From NCBI GenBank assembly GCA_963855995.1, contig OY979729.1, positions 7,334,115 through 7,398,114 on the forward strand: DNA of 64,000 bases. Direction: 5' to 3'. The position numbers were made by a program, and so were the translations under genes. This document shows, one piece after another, positions 44,038 to 55,201 of this stretch; positions within the stretch are counted from its first letter, which is position 1, and every line of letters begins with the position of its first letter. The notes beneath the pieces are model-generated. The model was given only the letters and a program-made list of their open reading frames with translations, had not been told where the DNA came from and made no database searches. The DNA is from Muricea muricata (Eukaryota > Cnidaria > Anthozoa > Malacalcyonacea > Plexauridae).

Positions 44038-44175
44038 ATATTTGACCAAACGTTCAAATAGCGTTGATCATTTTCATATTTGCTCACATCTTGAAACTCC
44101 TTGATACACCGTTCTAACAAGGTTCCCGTTTCTCGCCCTCCTTTTGGCACGCTTTCCTCCGTCCAAAGAATGTAC
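44038..44175 (-). CDS. BUB1B: BUB1B-type exon 3: TPR helices
   Basis: A 138-bp exon between acceptor TTTAG and donor AT|GTAAGT. It encodes YILWTEESVPKGGRETGTLL followed by ERC and, at its end, DQRYLNVWSN. The WTE, GG, LLER and R-Y/F-L-N-V/L-W positions are those of the Bub1/BubR1 TPR domain. The exon ends in phase 2, whereas the next exon is read from phase 0. The alignment to BUBR1 is gapless across the join, so a single base appears to be missing. Confidence 0.9.
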
Positions 44176-44259
44176 CTAAACATTGAGAAACACGAGAGTT
44201 GCAACAAAGCTGCACGGGTTTATGAACACGTGGCTCCCACCAGTGAGGAACTGTATGGA

Positions 44260-44460
44260 ATTAACGTCGCATTCGAGGACTCGCCCAGGGTTCTGCCCAC
44301 GGTGGGTGGCGGCGGGCGGGGAAGCCCGGCACTCATCAGCGCCGCTCGGCACTCGCGCATAAAGCAGCTCTTCCGGCCGGCAATCAAACCGGATGTTTGT
44401 TTCCCTAATATTGCAACATTGCCACAATACGAAGCATCCGGCCTGACAGTAAAAAGCTTT
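44260..44460. other. GC-rich island
   Basis: A sharp local rise in GC, with GGGTGGCGGCGGGCGGGG and CTTCCGGCCGGCAATC, in AT-rich surroundings next to exon 3. Open frames exist on both strands but have no partner splice sites. Probably part of a dispersed GC-rich repeat. Confidence 0.4.
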
Positions 44461-44746
44461 TCGAAAACACGCATTGAATGAAGACAAGCAAATAATTAAA
44501 AGTTGTTAATACAAAAAGCATTATTATACGCATTATTAGTTCAAACAATGGCTAAAATACACGCAAACTACAATTACCGATTTCTTCCAAGTTGTAATGT
44601 GACCTAAGGCTATAACAAGACTATAACAAACAATGCTCAACGGCTCACGTATAAGTAAGATGTCCGGAAATTAACATTATTTTTGTAAGCTCGGGCAATA
44701 TTAAAGTACAATTTTACAAGTATATCCTAGTGATGTCAGACTAGAG

Positions 44747-47450
44747 ATGGCTGAACGCCCAAAAAAGCGGCAAAAGACATTGTCGTCGTTCTTTACGAAG
44801 AAATCATCCAATTTAGGTATGTTTCTAATATTTTATGCCTGATATCTTTTTTGGCCGAATTCTAAATTCCATAGTACAGAAACAAAATATAATAACTGTA
44901 ATTTAGGCCCTCAGTTCAGAAATCAAAAATATACCGTCTTTTAATGCTTGGAAGATTTTTGACGCATTGTAAATGCTAATAGACACAGATATAATACCAT
45001 ACAAATATATAGTTAAAATTTTACAGTCAATTTTATAAATAATGCATGTGTGTCAACTGTCATACTTTGCAGTGTTACTGTTTACATCTTACCTACAACA
45101 AATAGGCAACAAAAATATGCATTTTCAAAATTATATCAAAATAGGCAAGTGTATCAATAGGATGGTGGGGATTTTTTTATGGATTACAAAACAAAACTTT
45201 AATTTAAAGACGACTAAAATGACATGATTTACTAATGTTTTAGTTGTGAATGATTCCGATTCAGATATTCCGGCCGATTTAACAAGAAGACAAAGTCAGT
45301 CATGTGCACCCTTGCCACTCATATTAAGTGAAAGTGGAACCAAATCCGAAAACAACATTTCGAAAAAGAATAAACGAGCATCATCCTTCGATGACAGCTG
45401 GAAAACCAATCGAGATTGGCTTGTATATGTTGAAGGTCAAGGAATGTATTGCACAGTTTGCCAAAAAGCCAATAAGCGTCCTTTTGATCGGGATACATGG
45501 AACAAAACACCCGCTACCCGTATGCGGCTTGAAACGATAAAATCTCACGAAAGTTGCAACGCCCACAAGAACGCTGTTCGCCAGGAGGCTGAAGTAAGAC
45601 GATGCGAGACAATCACTGAGAATATACAACCTGAAATTTGTCTAAGTTCAATGGCTAAAACGTTTGCTTGTGTATACTTTCTGTGCAAAAACAGAATTGC
45701 TCACACAATTAATTTTGGGCCTTTAGTCGACTTCATTGATTTCTTGGGCGTGAAGTTATCAAAAATATGTATCGGAAAGAATGCAACATATCGTTCTGAT
45801 AAATCTATTCAAGAGATGCTTTACGCAATGAGCGATTTAATTGAAGATCGAATATATATCAGATTAATTTTTTGCTCTTATATTCGACGAGACAACTGAT
45901 TGCAGTGTCATAGAGCAGCTGGTTATTCGCACAAGATACATTGACTCGGACGGTGTACTTAAAGTGAAGTTCGTGAAGATGTTAGATGCTCTCAAACCAA
46001 CTGCCGAGGAAGATCGAACGCACAACCAAATCATAAGTCTTAATGCAGCTAACATTGCCAATCAAGTTAAAGATTTTGTCTTGTCCAAGCAATTGATGTC
46101 TTCGAAGTTGGTTGGCATCGGAACGGACGGTGCTCCTGTCATGACTGGAAAACATAATGGAGCTGTTAAGCAAATAATTGATTTCCTGAAAGAGGCACAA
46201 ACCAACTCAGATCCCGGACGTAAATTTGAGGCTGTAGGCGTACACTGTGCTATCCACAGGCTTAGTCTAGCTGCGTCACAGGCAGGAGATGGTGTACCTT
46301 ACGTCAAGAAATTCAAAGACCACCTGAGGAAGCTTTACGATTTTTTTCACAACAGCTCTGCTAGAACAGCTGGTCTTCGTGCTGTTCAGGAACTACTTGA
46401 TAACCCCAAGTTAAAGCTTCTACAACCATCGTCAACTAGCTGGCTGAGTGTTGGAAATGCTGTTAAACGACTAAAAGAGATCTTCGCAAGTGTTGTAGTC
46501 AGCTTGGAGAGAGAAGCACAAGAACGCGATGATGTTATTGCAGCGGGATGGCATCATGTGATGACAGAATACAAATTTGTCGCTACCGTGCTTTTACTGT
46601 GTGATGTCCTGCCAACCATAAACAGATTATCGCTACTTTTCCAGGCACAGTGGATCGACTTCAGTAGTCTTTCAAAGTATATTCAATCCGCAGTCACCAA
46701 ACTGGACGACATGAATACCGTGGATGGAGCTTATCTGAAAACAATTGGCGAATATGTGCATCAGCTATCACAGGTGAGGAAATACGAAAGGTGGTCTAAC
46801 GGGGTGATACCTTGGACCACCATGAAGTCTTCAAGACATCTGTTCAGTTACCCTTCCTTACTCATTTGATGACAAATATCAACAGCAGATGACGTCATTT
46901 TCCCCTTGCTTTCAGTACTAGACCCCAAAAATCTTCCAAATTCGGAAAATCTTCAAGACCAAGCTATGAATCCTAGAAATCCTTGCGATGACGAAAGTAC
47001 GATCCTGCCACTACAGATCATGCAAACATCCAAGGCACTACTGTAACCTCTCTTCAGGAACACGGTAACGAAAGTATTAAAGCCATATGTGCAAGGTTTG
47101 GAATTGAAATAGAGCCAACAGTTGAGGAATGGGGCGATTTCAAGCAGTTTTTCTCAGATCATCAGAGGAACTTAAAACGAAGAGAACTTACTCATCTATT
47201 GTGTAGCAACGAAACTGAACGGAGGCTATATCCGCGCATGTCAAAACTGGCTCAAATCTGTTGTGTTATTCCATTACATACAGCGGACTGTGAAAGAGAC
47301 TTTTCTCAGTTGAACTTTGTTAAGACACCATTGAGAAATCGCATGAACGAATGAACTCTCGATTCAATTATTCGAATTGTGGTTGAGGGACCTCCCGATT
47401 AAGGAGTTTCCTTTCACAGAGGCTGTACGTTTGTGGGCCCAGAGAAAGAG
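44747..47450 (+). pseudogene. hAT-type transposase gene (ZNF862/ZMYM-like) with an intron
   Basis: Exon 1 (44,747-44,816) encodes MAERPKKRQKTLSSFFTKKS, a PIP-box-like start. A GT-AG intron (44,817-45,243) joins in phase to a second exon beginning VVNDSDSDIPAD. Next comes a zinc-binding segment (WLVYVEGQGMYCTVCQKANK, then HESCNAHKNAV). The transposase body has VGIGTDGAPVMTGKHNG (Asp motif), GVHCAIHRLSLAASQA and RLYPRMSKLAQ. The C-terminal hAT dimerisation motif is ADCERDFSQLNFVKTPLRNR (about 47,280-47,345). Frameshifts at 45,890-45,960, near 46,790 and 46,890 show decay. It lies antisense in intron 2 of the BUB1B-type gene. Confidence 0.8.
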
Positions 47451-47459
47451 ACGAAGGTT

Positions 47460-48640
47460 GAAGACGAAGGTTTTAGTTTTACCACTTTCCCGTTGTTCAC
47501 TTGTCATGAATACAGCACTGCATTAACGTTGATAACTTCGATAATTCAATTGATATTGATAAGATTGACAGTGACAAGATTTGCATAGTGTAATCAATAT
47601 CATATATTGTACTTAACAGTTACTTTATAAACAACTATTTTAAAGTGATAGTACATATAAAAAATTTAACTAAAATTCCGGTTATAATCATAAAGAATTT
47701 TAGTGACGATTAGCAAGTTTTGAAAATTTTTAGTTTTTCAAATAGCAGACATCAGGGAGGGAGGGAGGGGGGGGGGGGTAGTAAAAAGTAGGCCAGCAAG
47801 TGCCCAGCACTAACATGCACCTGGGCAGAACCCTGCTCGCCTCATTATCTATTAGAGAATCAGTCAAGTTGAAGAGCTTGATTTCTCACGGGTTATCTTA
47901 GATAAACATAGTTTCTTGGAAATCTCATATTAGCCATTTGTCAAACAAGATTTCCAAATCCAGCAATCATGTGAAAATCATGCACTGTTTTCTTTTGAAA
48001 AATTATAAACTACTACAGCAGTTTCCAGTGATACGCGATCATCTGACTTAAAATGCTTGACAGCAATAGTTGTCTTTGACATTTGCGCGTCCTCACAACT
48101 GAAAAAGCCGTCAAGTTCGAATTAACAGAGCGAGAATGTTTCATAATAAACAGTTATTTTTGACCAAAAAGCGAGAAACCATGGCTATAGTTTAATTAGC
48201 GACAGCGCTCAAATGTCAAAAACAACTATTGTTCTCAAGCATTTTGCGTTGGGTGGTCGCGCATCACTCGAAACTGCAGTAAATGATTTATCCTTGTTTG
48301 CGATACTGTAATATATGTGGATAGCACTATTCAGGAGGGCTGTGTAACTAAAACGCAAATGACCTGACTGTTTTTTAGAAAAACCCTTAGTGAGGTGCTC
48401 AACCACTAATCAACCAATATCAGGATGTGTTTGAATGGTTTGCAAAAGCTTGTTAACGACAGGTCTGTTACAAGTTGTCAACAGACTTGCTGCAAGTTAA
48501 TTGTCAGAACTTATTTTTCACAGGCTTACTGCAAGTTGCTCCTACAAGTTGTAACATCATCAAATGACAAGTAGCAACCAGTCTGATTTTGACAGATTCT
48601 ACATTTTACAGCTTGAAATAAAAATTAAATAAAAAATCAC
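47460..48640. other. Intron sequence
   Basis: Rest of intron 2. Contains a G-run at 47,757-47,778 and the ACAAGTTGT-type repeat at 48,430-48,600. No other gene seen. Confidence 0.4.
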
Positions 48641-48646
48641 CCTCAC

Positions 48647-48706
48647 CTGTACCAGATATCAAGAAAATCATCACCATTATATGTTCGAATTTCAGCTTCA
48701 AAATTC
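48647..48706 (-). CDS. BUB1B: BUB1B-type exon 2: start of TPR domain
   Basis: A 60-bp exon between acceptor TTTTTGAG and donor ACAG|GTGAGG. It has one leftover base, 19 codons and two bases, in phase with both neighbours. It encodes NFEAEIRTYNGDDFLDIWYR, the segment leading into the first TPR helix (human counterpart: FEYEIRFYTGNDPLDVWDR). Too short to appear as an open reading frame by length alone. Confidence 0.9.
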
Positions 48707-48709
48707 CTC

Positions 48710-50600
48710 AAAAAGTTGAATGGTGGAAGTTAGTGAAGGATTCAGTCCTAGTTTTAAAAGTGCAGTCATTTCTTATTTGTGCAATTGTGAAAGATTTTTT
48801 GAGTGAGGCAAGAAGGCATAGATTGGTTATGCCAGTTTTAGATTTCATGTGAAGAGTTACTGAAGAAAACTGTTACATAACTATAATATACTTTGTTTAT
48901 CTCCTGGTGTATTGTGGCACAATTAATTGACACAGACAGATTTTAAATAAATATTGGTTATGAAACCCCAAAACAAAATGTTCATTCCTCCAAAAATATT
49001 TTCAGTGCCCTCCCCCCCCCCACTTATTTTCATCATAATAAATAGTCCACTATCTAAGCATATGTGGTCCCCTTTTGCATGTAAGGAACTTTTATAACTT
49101 TTTAAAGAAAATACATGTTGTGATTAAGCATTACATCTCATATTAATTCTACAGGTGAGCCATGAGAGTGAATCTGAGAGCAGAAAACAATGCACCAGCT
49201 TCCCCACTCTCTTAAAATTTTTGGTACCACCCCAGTAAAAAAATATGAAAATCTGTCTATGACAATTGGTAATTACCAATTACTAATGCACCAGCCATAC
49301 TTGTTGCTAATGCTGATACTAATTCTAGATGCTATCATGATCATGTAGTTAATCAAATGTCATATGTCATTCTTTTGATCATCTTAATGCTTTTATCAAA
49401 TGATTCAAACTTTGTCTACACATCTAATAAAAGACATCTAGACATCTAATTAAAGCCTACAACAGACTACAAACAGATGTTAGTTAGAAATGATTAAAAT
49501 GTTCAGTATCAACACTGTCACACTTTAGGTACAGTGTATGTATTTGTACTTTTTATGCAATGTCTTGTTGTAAATGAGAAACTTGCATGTGTGTAATTTT
49601 CACAGTTTATATATTTTCAAAAACTGATTGTACACAATTGGTAAAATGTAGTTGCGTGTACTGTAATACTACTGATGGTGAGTGTCTATCAACAACACAA
49701 ACATTTCCCAATCACGATACTGATTATCTGCCAATCACTAAATAGTTTCCAGTGTTTGAATGAGTCTATAGTCGCTGACTTGTACTTAGTTGACTTGAGC
49801 CCTGAATTTCAATTACTGGACTCAAGGCCATTGTGCAAAATGAATTGACTCAAATATAAAAACCTAAATATCTCAAGTCACTTGATTTGAGACTAAGCTA
49901 AATATTTCAAGTCACTTGACTTGACTGGAATGAGTTGAAGATGTGTAGACATGAATACTTGGGTAATGCTATGGTATCTGGGATGAGTTTACTCGACATG
50001 ATGTCTCAAAATCGCATGAAAAACATTATGTTTTTAACATACCCACTCAGAGCACATTTTAAGAGATTTTCAAAATTTGTAGTTTGAAAGGAAGGCTGGA
50101 AAGGAAACTAACGTCCAACTGAGAATGGCCTAACTGGAATGAAAATTTAAAAATTAAAGAACCTTTAAGATACAAGATATAAAACTAAAGTTATGATCAT
50201 GAATAAGGTGTGCATATTTATAGTACACAATTTAATTTTAAACTGTATATTTCGAATGGATTTGATTCATCTTCAGCAGTAAGCGTAGAAGAGCACGTTA
50301 AAAAAAATTACGCATACAAGAATTTAAACTAGCGTGCACAGGCAGATATTGCATAAGTAACAATTAACAATTAATAATCTATCCTAATGTTCTTTTGTTC
50401 CTTTTAAACTGGATTAACTAAATAATTGCAATTCCTTTGCTTGTTTTAAGGCCATTATTTAGGGCACATTTAGATCACTTCATGTGAAGTGCTTCTCTAT
50501 ATAGCAATAAGACTAGTTATTAGTTGAGCCAATTATTTTTGTGCTATTTTATTCTGTGAGTGTGACCTAGGAATTTCAACGTTAGCTAGCTTAACATGGT
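48710..50600. other. Intron sequence, no gene seen
   Basis: AT-rich. Tracts such as AAGTCACTTGA recur several times between 49,780 and 49,930, forming a weak degenerate repeat. Confidence 0.4.
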
Positions 50601-50614
50601 CTAAGCATGTTGAT

Positions 50615-51284
50615 TACTAGTGCACTAAAGCTACGAAAGTGTTAGGATTTGTACGAAGATCAACGCTTGACAGAGACATTGCCATTCATCACACTCTATA
50701 TTTATCCCTTGCTCCTTTTCAGTAATGTTATGGATCGCAAATTTGGGCACCACAAACAGTATCTTTAATCAAACAGACAGAAAGAATTCAACGACGGGCA
50801 ACAAAGTATGTGTTAGGCCTACCCTTCCGCGGTGACACCATCTACCAACAGCGGCTGTTATCCTTAGACCTTATTTCTCTAAGTTATTGGCATGAATTCT
50901 TAGATATTGTTTTATTCTACAAACTAATTAATTCACGGTCATATAAGCAGTGACACAAATTCACTGCCATCAACAACAAATGGCAACAGAAGAGAAACCA
51001 GATCATCCAACCCTGATCATCTAACATTTTTAACAAACCAATGCAAGACCAACTCCTACCAAAGATCGTTCTTGAGCAGATCGACCAGACCCTGGAACAC
51101 ACTACCAAAGGAACTGACGGGCAAGAACATCAGCTTAACTCAGTTTAAGTCTGGTCTTTACCAATATTATCCACTAGCTGTTAAAAATGTTTTCAATGTA
51201 GACGATCCGAGAACGTGGAAATCTATATGTTTGTCCTGTAATATGTGTCCTAATCTGTCCTATGAAATCGTTTGTTGTTATTAG
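50615..51284 (+). pseudogene. LINE 3' end (C-terminal domain of RT protein)
   Basis: Plus-strand frames give KATKVLGFVRRSTLDRDI, TLYLSLAPFQ, a stop, CYGSQIWAPQT, RIQRRATKYVLGLPFRGDTI, then in another frame SRSTRPWNTLPKELTGKNIS and DDPRTWKSICLSCN before the stop. These are the conserved end motifs of CR1/L2-like elements (IQRRATK, then WNSLP, then WKTICLSCN), similar in order to the 18-21 kb LINE. 5'-truncated, in intron 1 of the BUB1B-type gene. Confidence 0.8.
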
Positions 51285-51634
51285 TTCAATGTTTGTTTTA
51301 TCATATTTATGTAGAGGGCTGCTGTAATTGGCGTAAGCTGTAGCGTGTACCCTGCCAATTGTCTATATTTGTGTATGTAATGTGTTGCTTGTTCATTGGC
51401 AAAATTATACCAATAAATAAATTTGCAACAAGACCAACTAGTTCTTTGTTACTGCAGTTTTTTTGTTCTGGCCAAGGATACAAGAAAGACAGAGTCAAGA
51501 TACTTCTGTCTGGTATAGGCAAGGCCAGTGTCGTTTGTGGGGGATGCATATACTGTAGGATTAGATTAAGCGCTTTCAGCCACATTCTTTTGTGTAGTCT
51601 TAGTAATGTAAATTTTACATCATATAACACTCAC

Positions 51635-51786
51635 TGTTTATCCTTCTGAAGCTTCCAGTACAAAGAACCATCTTCAACACTTAATACACCGCATGGCGTT
51701 AATGCTGCCAGTAAATTGGGAATCTTTCTCCCTTGTTTTATCGGTTGTGCATTCTCTTTACTTAATTCCCACTCACTGGAATCCAT
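51635..51786 (-). CDS. BUB1B: BUB1B-type exon 1: start codon and KEN1 box
   Basis: ATG at 51,786-51,784 opens 50 codons plus two bases, ending at donor CA|GTGAGT. The product begins MDSSEWELSKENAQPIKQGR. This is the conserved N-terminus of BubR1/Mad3, with the KEN1 box (residues 10-12) that inserts between Cdc20 and the APC/C in the mitotic checkpoint complex. Human BUBR1, as I recall it, has EWELSKENVQPLRQGR at this place. The ATG is the first in frame just before the conserved motif. The exon joins the next one in phase through a CAG (Gln) codon. Confidence 0.92.
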
Positions 51787-51789
51787 GTT

Positions 51790-53600
51790 AGTATAAAATT
51801 TGCTAGTTCAAATTTAAGTAAACCACAAATCTCAAAGCATCTTTGCGTATAAAAAGAGCAAAAAATATGGTACCCAAATTTGAAGTTTGATGACAAACAC
51901 GTCATGTAAGAAAATATATATGATATTTACCGTCTGTGTGGTCCGCATACTGGAAAAATATTCTGTCGAGATCTCAAAAACGGGTGAGGCTGAAGGCCGT
52001 GGGACCTTTTGAGAGCGAGATCAGATATTTTTCTAGTAAGTGATCAATAACTTCTTCAATTTTAAAATATTTTTTTCCTGCGCGATGTCTAGTGAAATTC
52101 TTAAAAATTCCAGTGACGCCGTCAAGCTTTGAGATCAGCTAGTTTGTTACTTTGCTTCAATATTTTTTCAAGCAAGCAATGCCAAGCTTGGCTAACAACC
52201 AGCTAAAACTATTTGGAAAAAAACTACGATTTTTTACATGCAACTTGACATTTGTATACTCGAGACGACAAATTATGACAAAGGTAATAAAATCATCCCG
52301 ATTTATGTTTCGTTTTACAAAACAAAGATGGTTGAAATACGCGTTTTTACATGGCAAACCACAGGGCAAACATTGGTGATTTGCGAAGGTAGCTATAATT
52401 TAGCAAGGTGTTGACAACATAATTTCAAGTCCAAAAATCACCCTTAGACTGCAGGTTAGTGGTTAACGTTTTGCTAAAAAATATTATTTGTGTGTTGTAT
52501 ATTTCATGTTTCACTATTTAGTTCGTGGTTTAATACTTTTGTTTGGGTAAAATCACTAAAATGTGTGACTTGTAAGGCTTTATATGTAAAAAGAGGTTTG
52601 AACTGTCGGCTTTTTGTTGTTCTAAAGTACAAAGCTTAAATCAAAAGACGTCTGCTGCAGTCATTTTTTAGCTGTAATGTCGTTAGGATGCTTTTTTCGC
52701 ATTTTCACTTGACACGTGCATGGGCATGCCGGGCATTAATAAAACATATCCTTGTATATCCTTACTCTTATATTGTATATCCTTACTCTTTGTTAATACG
52801 CCAACATTAATATTTTTAATGCTCTCGCAGACCTCATGAGAACAACAGTTGAATTTTCGTGAATGTCACATGATAAACGCGTGCAAAATTAAGTAAGAGT
52901 GCATGGTTATTTTCCTGACCCCTGATTACCGTTATTTGCGTTCGATAAATGGTGAAGACCTAAAAAGCTCGCTAGGGCATCTTAATTTGACCAATATTTT
53001 GCCGTCATTTATGTATGTTAAGGTTCACTACTCGGCTCCAATTAAAATAAAGGTCAAAATATCAAAACATTTGCTTTCCGCTTCATTTGAGTCATTTCCC
53101 ACTCTTTTCTAGATTTCTAGTATGCAGTTGTTATGTTCATAAAATAAAATCATCATTCTAGTAATTCATGAAAACTGAAAAGGACTTTTGTGATTTCGTG
53201 ACAAGACCCCCCCCCCCCCCAATTATGAAAAAGGAAACTCCACGGCTTGATTTCTTTGAATAAATAACACGTCAATATATTCAATATATCGTAAAAATCT
53301 GCCCCCCTCCGTGCTGTGGATGAAGTTTCCAATAACGGGTTTCCAATACAAAATATAACACAAGGTGGATATTGAAATTAGACAGACCTGAAAGTCAATA
53401 CAGACATGGTCTGGAAACTTGGCGAACTTCAAAACGTTGACAATTGAGCTACGATATTATGTTGAGTTGGCTTCACCGTGCACAAATATTTTCAAATTTT
53501 GCTTATTAATATTCCAACACTACGGTCGAGTGCCTCGGCGAGGCAACGCTATTGGACGATTGCTTCATTACACAAAAAATCCATTGTCTTCACCGAGCAC
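51790..53600. other. Upstream region of the BUB1B-type gene
   Basis: The promoter of the minus-strand gene would lie in the first few hundred bases. No TATA box is obvious. Around 51,965-52,025, GATCTCAAAA and TTTTGAGAGCGAGATC form an inverted pair around a GC-richer core, like a small MITE. A run of 14 C lies near 53,207. Confidence 0.35.
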
Positions 53601-53606
53601 AAGTCA

Positions 53607-53886
53607 ACACAAACACAAACACAAACACAAACACAAACACAAACACAAACACAAACACAAACACAAACACAAACACAAACACAAACACAAACACAAACAC
53701 AAACACAAACACAAACACAAACACAAACACAAACACAAACACAAACACAAACACAAACACAAACACAAACACAAACACAAACACAAACACAAACACAAAC
53801 ACAAACACAAACACAAACACAAACACAAACACAAACACAAACACAAACACAAACACAAACACAAACACAAACACAAACACAAACAA
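53607..53886 (+). repeat. (CACAAA)n microsatellite, about 46 copies
   Basis: An uninterrupted hexanucleotide array of about 280 bp. All six frames are open and give dipeptide repeats such as HK, TQ, TN and VC, which are not real proteins. Its purity indicates recent expansion. Confidence 0.97.
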
Positions 53887-54378
53887 AAAGACAGAACAAA
53901 GACATTGGTTAAGTCTCCAGACCATATCTCGGTTGACATTGGACAGACAGATCGGAAGGACGAATAAACGTTTGTACAGATTGACAGACAAATTAGTGAA
54001 TGTATATTACTACAGTTTAGCAACGCTCTCTTCAGGTACGAACGAAACTAAAGTACTAATACAACATTATCCTCTGATCGTAAGAAACTGAAACACGCTA
54101 ACTTGCCAAAGTGTGACATAGAATGAGGGTACTGAAGGGGTAGAATGGAAGTTGAGTATTGCTGAGAAAATAGATTCAATGCACTGGGAATGGGATTCGT
54201 TTGCCAGAAAACAATAGAAAATGGGAATGGATTAAGATTTGAGGAAGACAGCCATAAGGATTATGGGATTTATTCTCTTGGGCAATTTAAAACTTAGTTA
54301 AAAAATGGGGAAAGGCCCCCCCCCCTCTTCAGGAACTTGTACAATAAAAGATTAGTTCACATATCGGGATAGCCATGT

Positions 54379-54624
54379 TAACCATGCAAATCTAGCAACA
54401 TAAGTTGCAAGAACACTTTTCACAAGTTCGTCAGTGGACGGAATGCGGGACATTTCCCACATACACACAGACTTGAAAGTTCTTGGATCGTCAGGATCAT
54501 AAATCAGAGCATGCTTACACGATGCTAGAGATTCAGCAGTGCATGTCTCTGATAGAGCAGGGTTAATGTAATGTAGATACTGTGTGGGGCCTCTGAAGTC
54601 GTCATAGACATCTCCAGATCTTAT
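54379..54624 (-). CDS. Unrecognised C-terminal coding fragment
   Basis: An 81-codon minus-strand frame has no ATG near its start and ends at TAA (54,379-54,381). It contains LHYINPALSETCTAESLASC, KHALIYDPDDPRTFKSVCMW and EMSRIPSTDELVKVFLQLML. Composition, length and absence of stops look like a genuine terminal exon, but I cannot name the family. No acceptor was identified with certainty at its 5' side. Confidence 0.35.
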
Positions 54625-54700
54625 TTATTGTTCGTTCAGTTAAAAGAAGAGTTGAGCCTGCAGTACACGAGAGCTATAGTTTAAGCTCGATTTTACTCGT

Positions 54701-54760
54701 GCCTGTTAGCTCAGCGGATAGCTCACCGTGTGAGGCTGAATCTTACTTGCTTATAGTTTG
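54701..54760 (+). other. tRNA-like head (possible SINE or tRNA remnant)
   Basis: GCCTGTTAGCTCAGCGGATA followed by GCTCACCGTGTGAGGCTG looks like the 5' half of a tRNA, with a Pol III A box (TAGCTCAGCGG). No B box (GGTTCGANTCC) follows within 60 bp, so it is not an intact tRNA. Confidence 0.45.
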
Positions 54761-55201
54761 ATGTTTTCCTTATCAATGTTATTGTTCTATTGAAGTTATT
54801 CCACTTTTGTATGTGCGTGACGTCATAAAATAGTTGAAAAATTTCTTCTCGCGTGAGATCCCGCATCAATGTATTTCACTAACAAATATACGACTGTTTC
54901 CAATTCTTCAAAACAATGAAATTTTAAAATCAACCGAGTAGCATGAAAAGGCAGAATAAAAAATCCTTTTAATGAATTTTTGGGTGAAATAGAAATCGAC
55001 ATGTATAGTTTTGATCATCGCAAAAGCATATTTAAAAAAGTCGCAGTTGCAAACAGCTAACGCTGCAGTTTTTGTTTCAAAAATTAATTTACGGTTTGGA
55101 TTGAAAAAGTGGCGTTATAGACAAAAACATCAAGCGCAAATGATTATAAAGTTAAGGCTCCTAAAGCGATGTAAAATGTATCTAGATAGTTCGACTCTGT
55201 G

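Larger units (their letters stand above)
30461..51786 (-). other. BUB1B: BUB1B/MadBub spindle-checkpoint gene, whole span
   Basis: A split gene on the minus strand with twelve exon blocks located by motif and splice site. BubR1/MadBub is a kinetochore and mitotic-checkpoint-complex protein that blocks APC/C-Cdc20 until chromosomes attach. Seen in order: KEN1, TPR, KEN2 with flanking ABBA-like motifs, GLEBS, a BUB1-type SPT motif, STPF, KARD and the segment before the kinase. Joins 1-2, 2-3, 4-5, 5-6, 10-11 and 11-12 are in phase; joins 3-4, 6-7, 7-8, 8/9-10 and 12-13 look one base off, and exon 12 has an in-frame TAA. (I number the long GLEBS exon 8/9, so the last exon is 13.) No kinase exons were found below 30,461. 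Either a recent pseudogene or assembly errors would explain this. Confidence 0.85.

Noticed and set aside
44101..44487. Overlapping 84-126-aa frames on both strands in the GC-rich block
   Set aside because: Long frames are expected by chance in GC-rich DNA; the left part overlaps exon 3 of the BUB1B-type gene in antisense, and no motif is present.
53419..54091. Long open frames on both strands with HK, TQ, TN, VC, FV or CL dipeptide repeats
   Set aside because: They are only translations of the pure CACAAA microsatellite; no coding evidence outside it.
54701..54760. Functional tRNA gene
   Set aside because: Only the A-box half matches; no anticodon arm closure, T-arm or B box follows.
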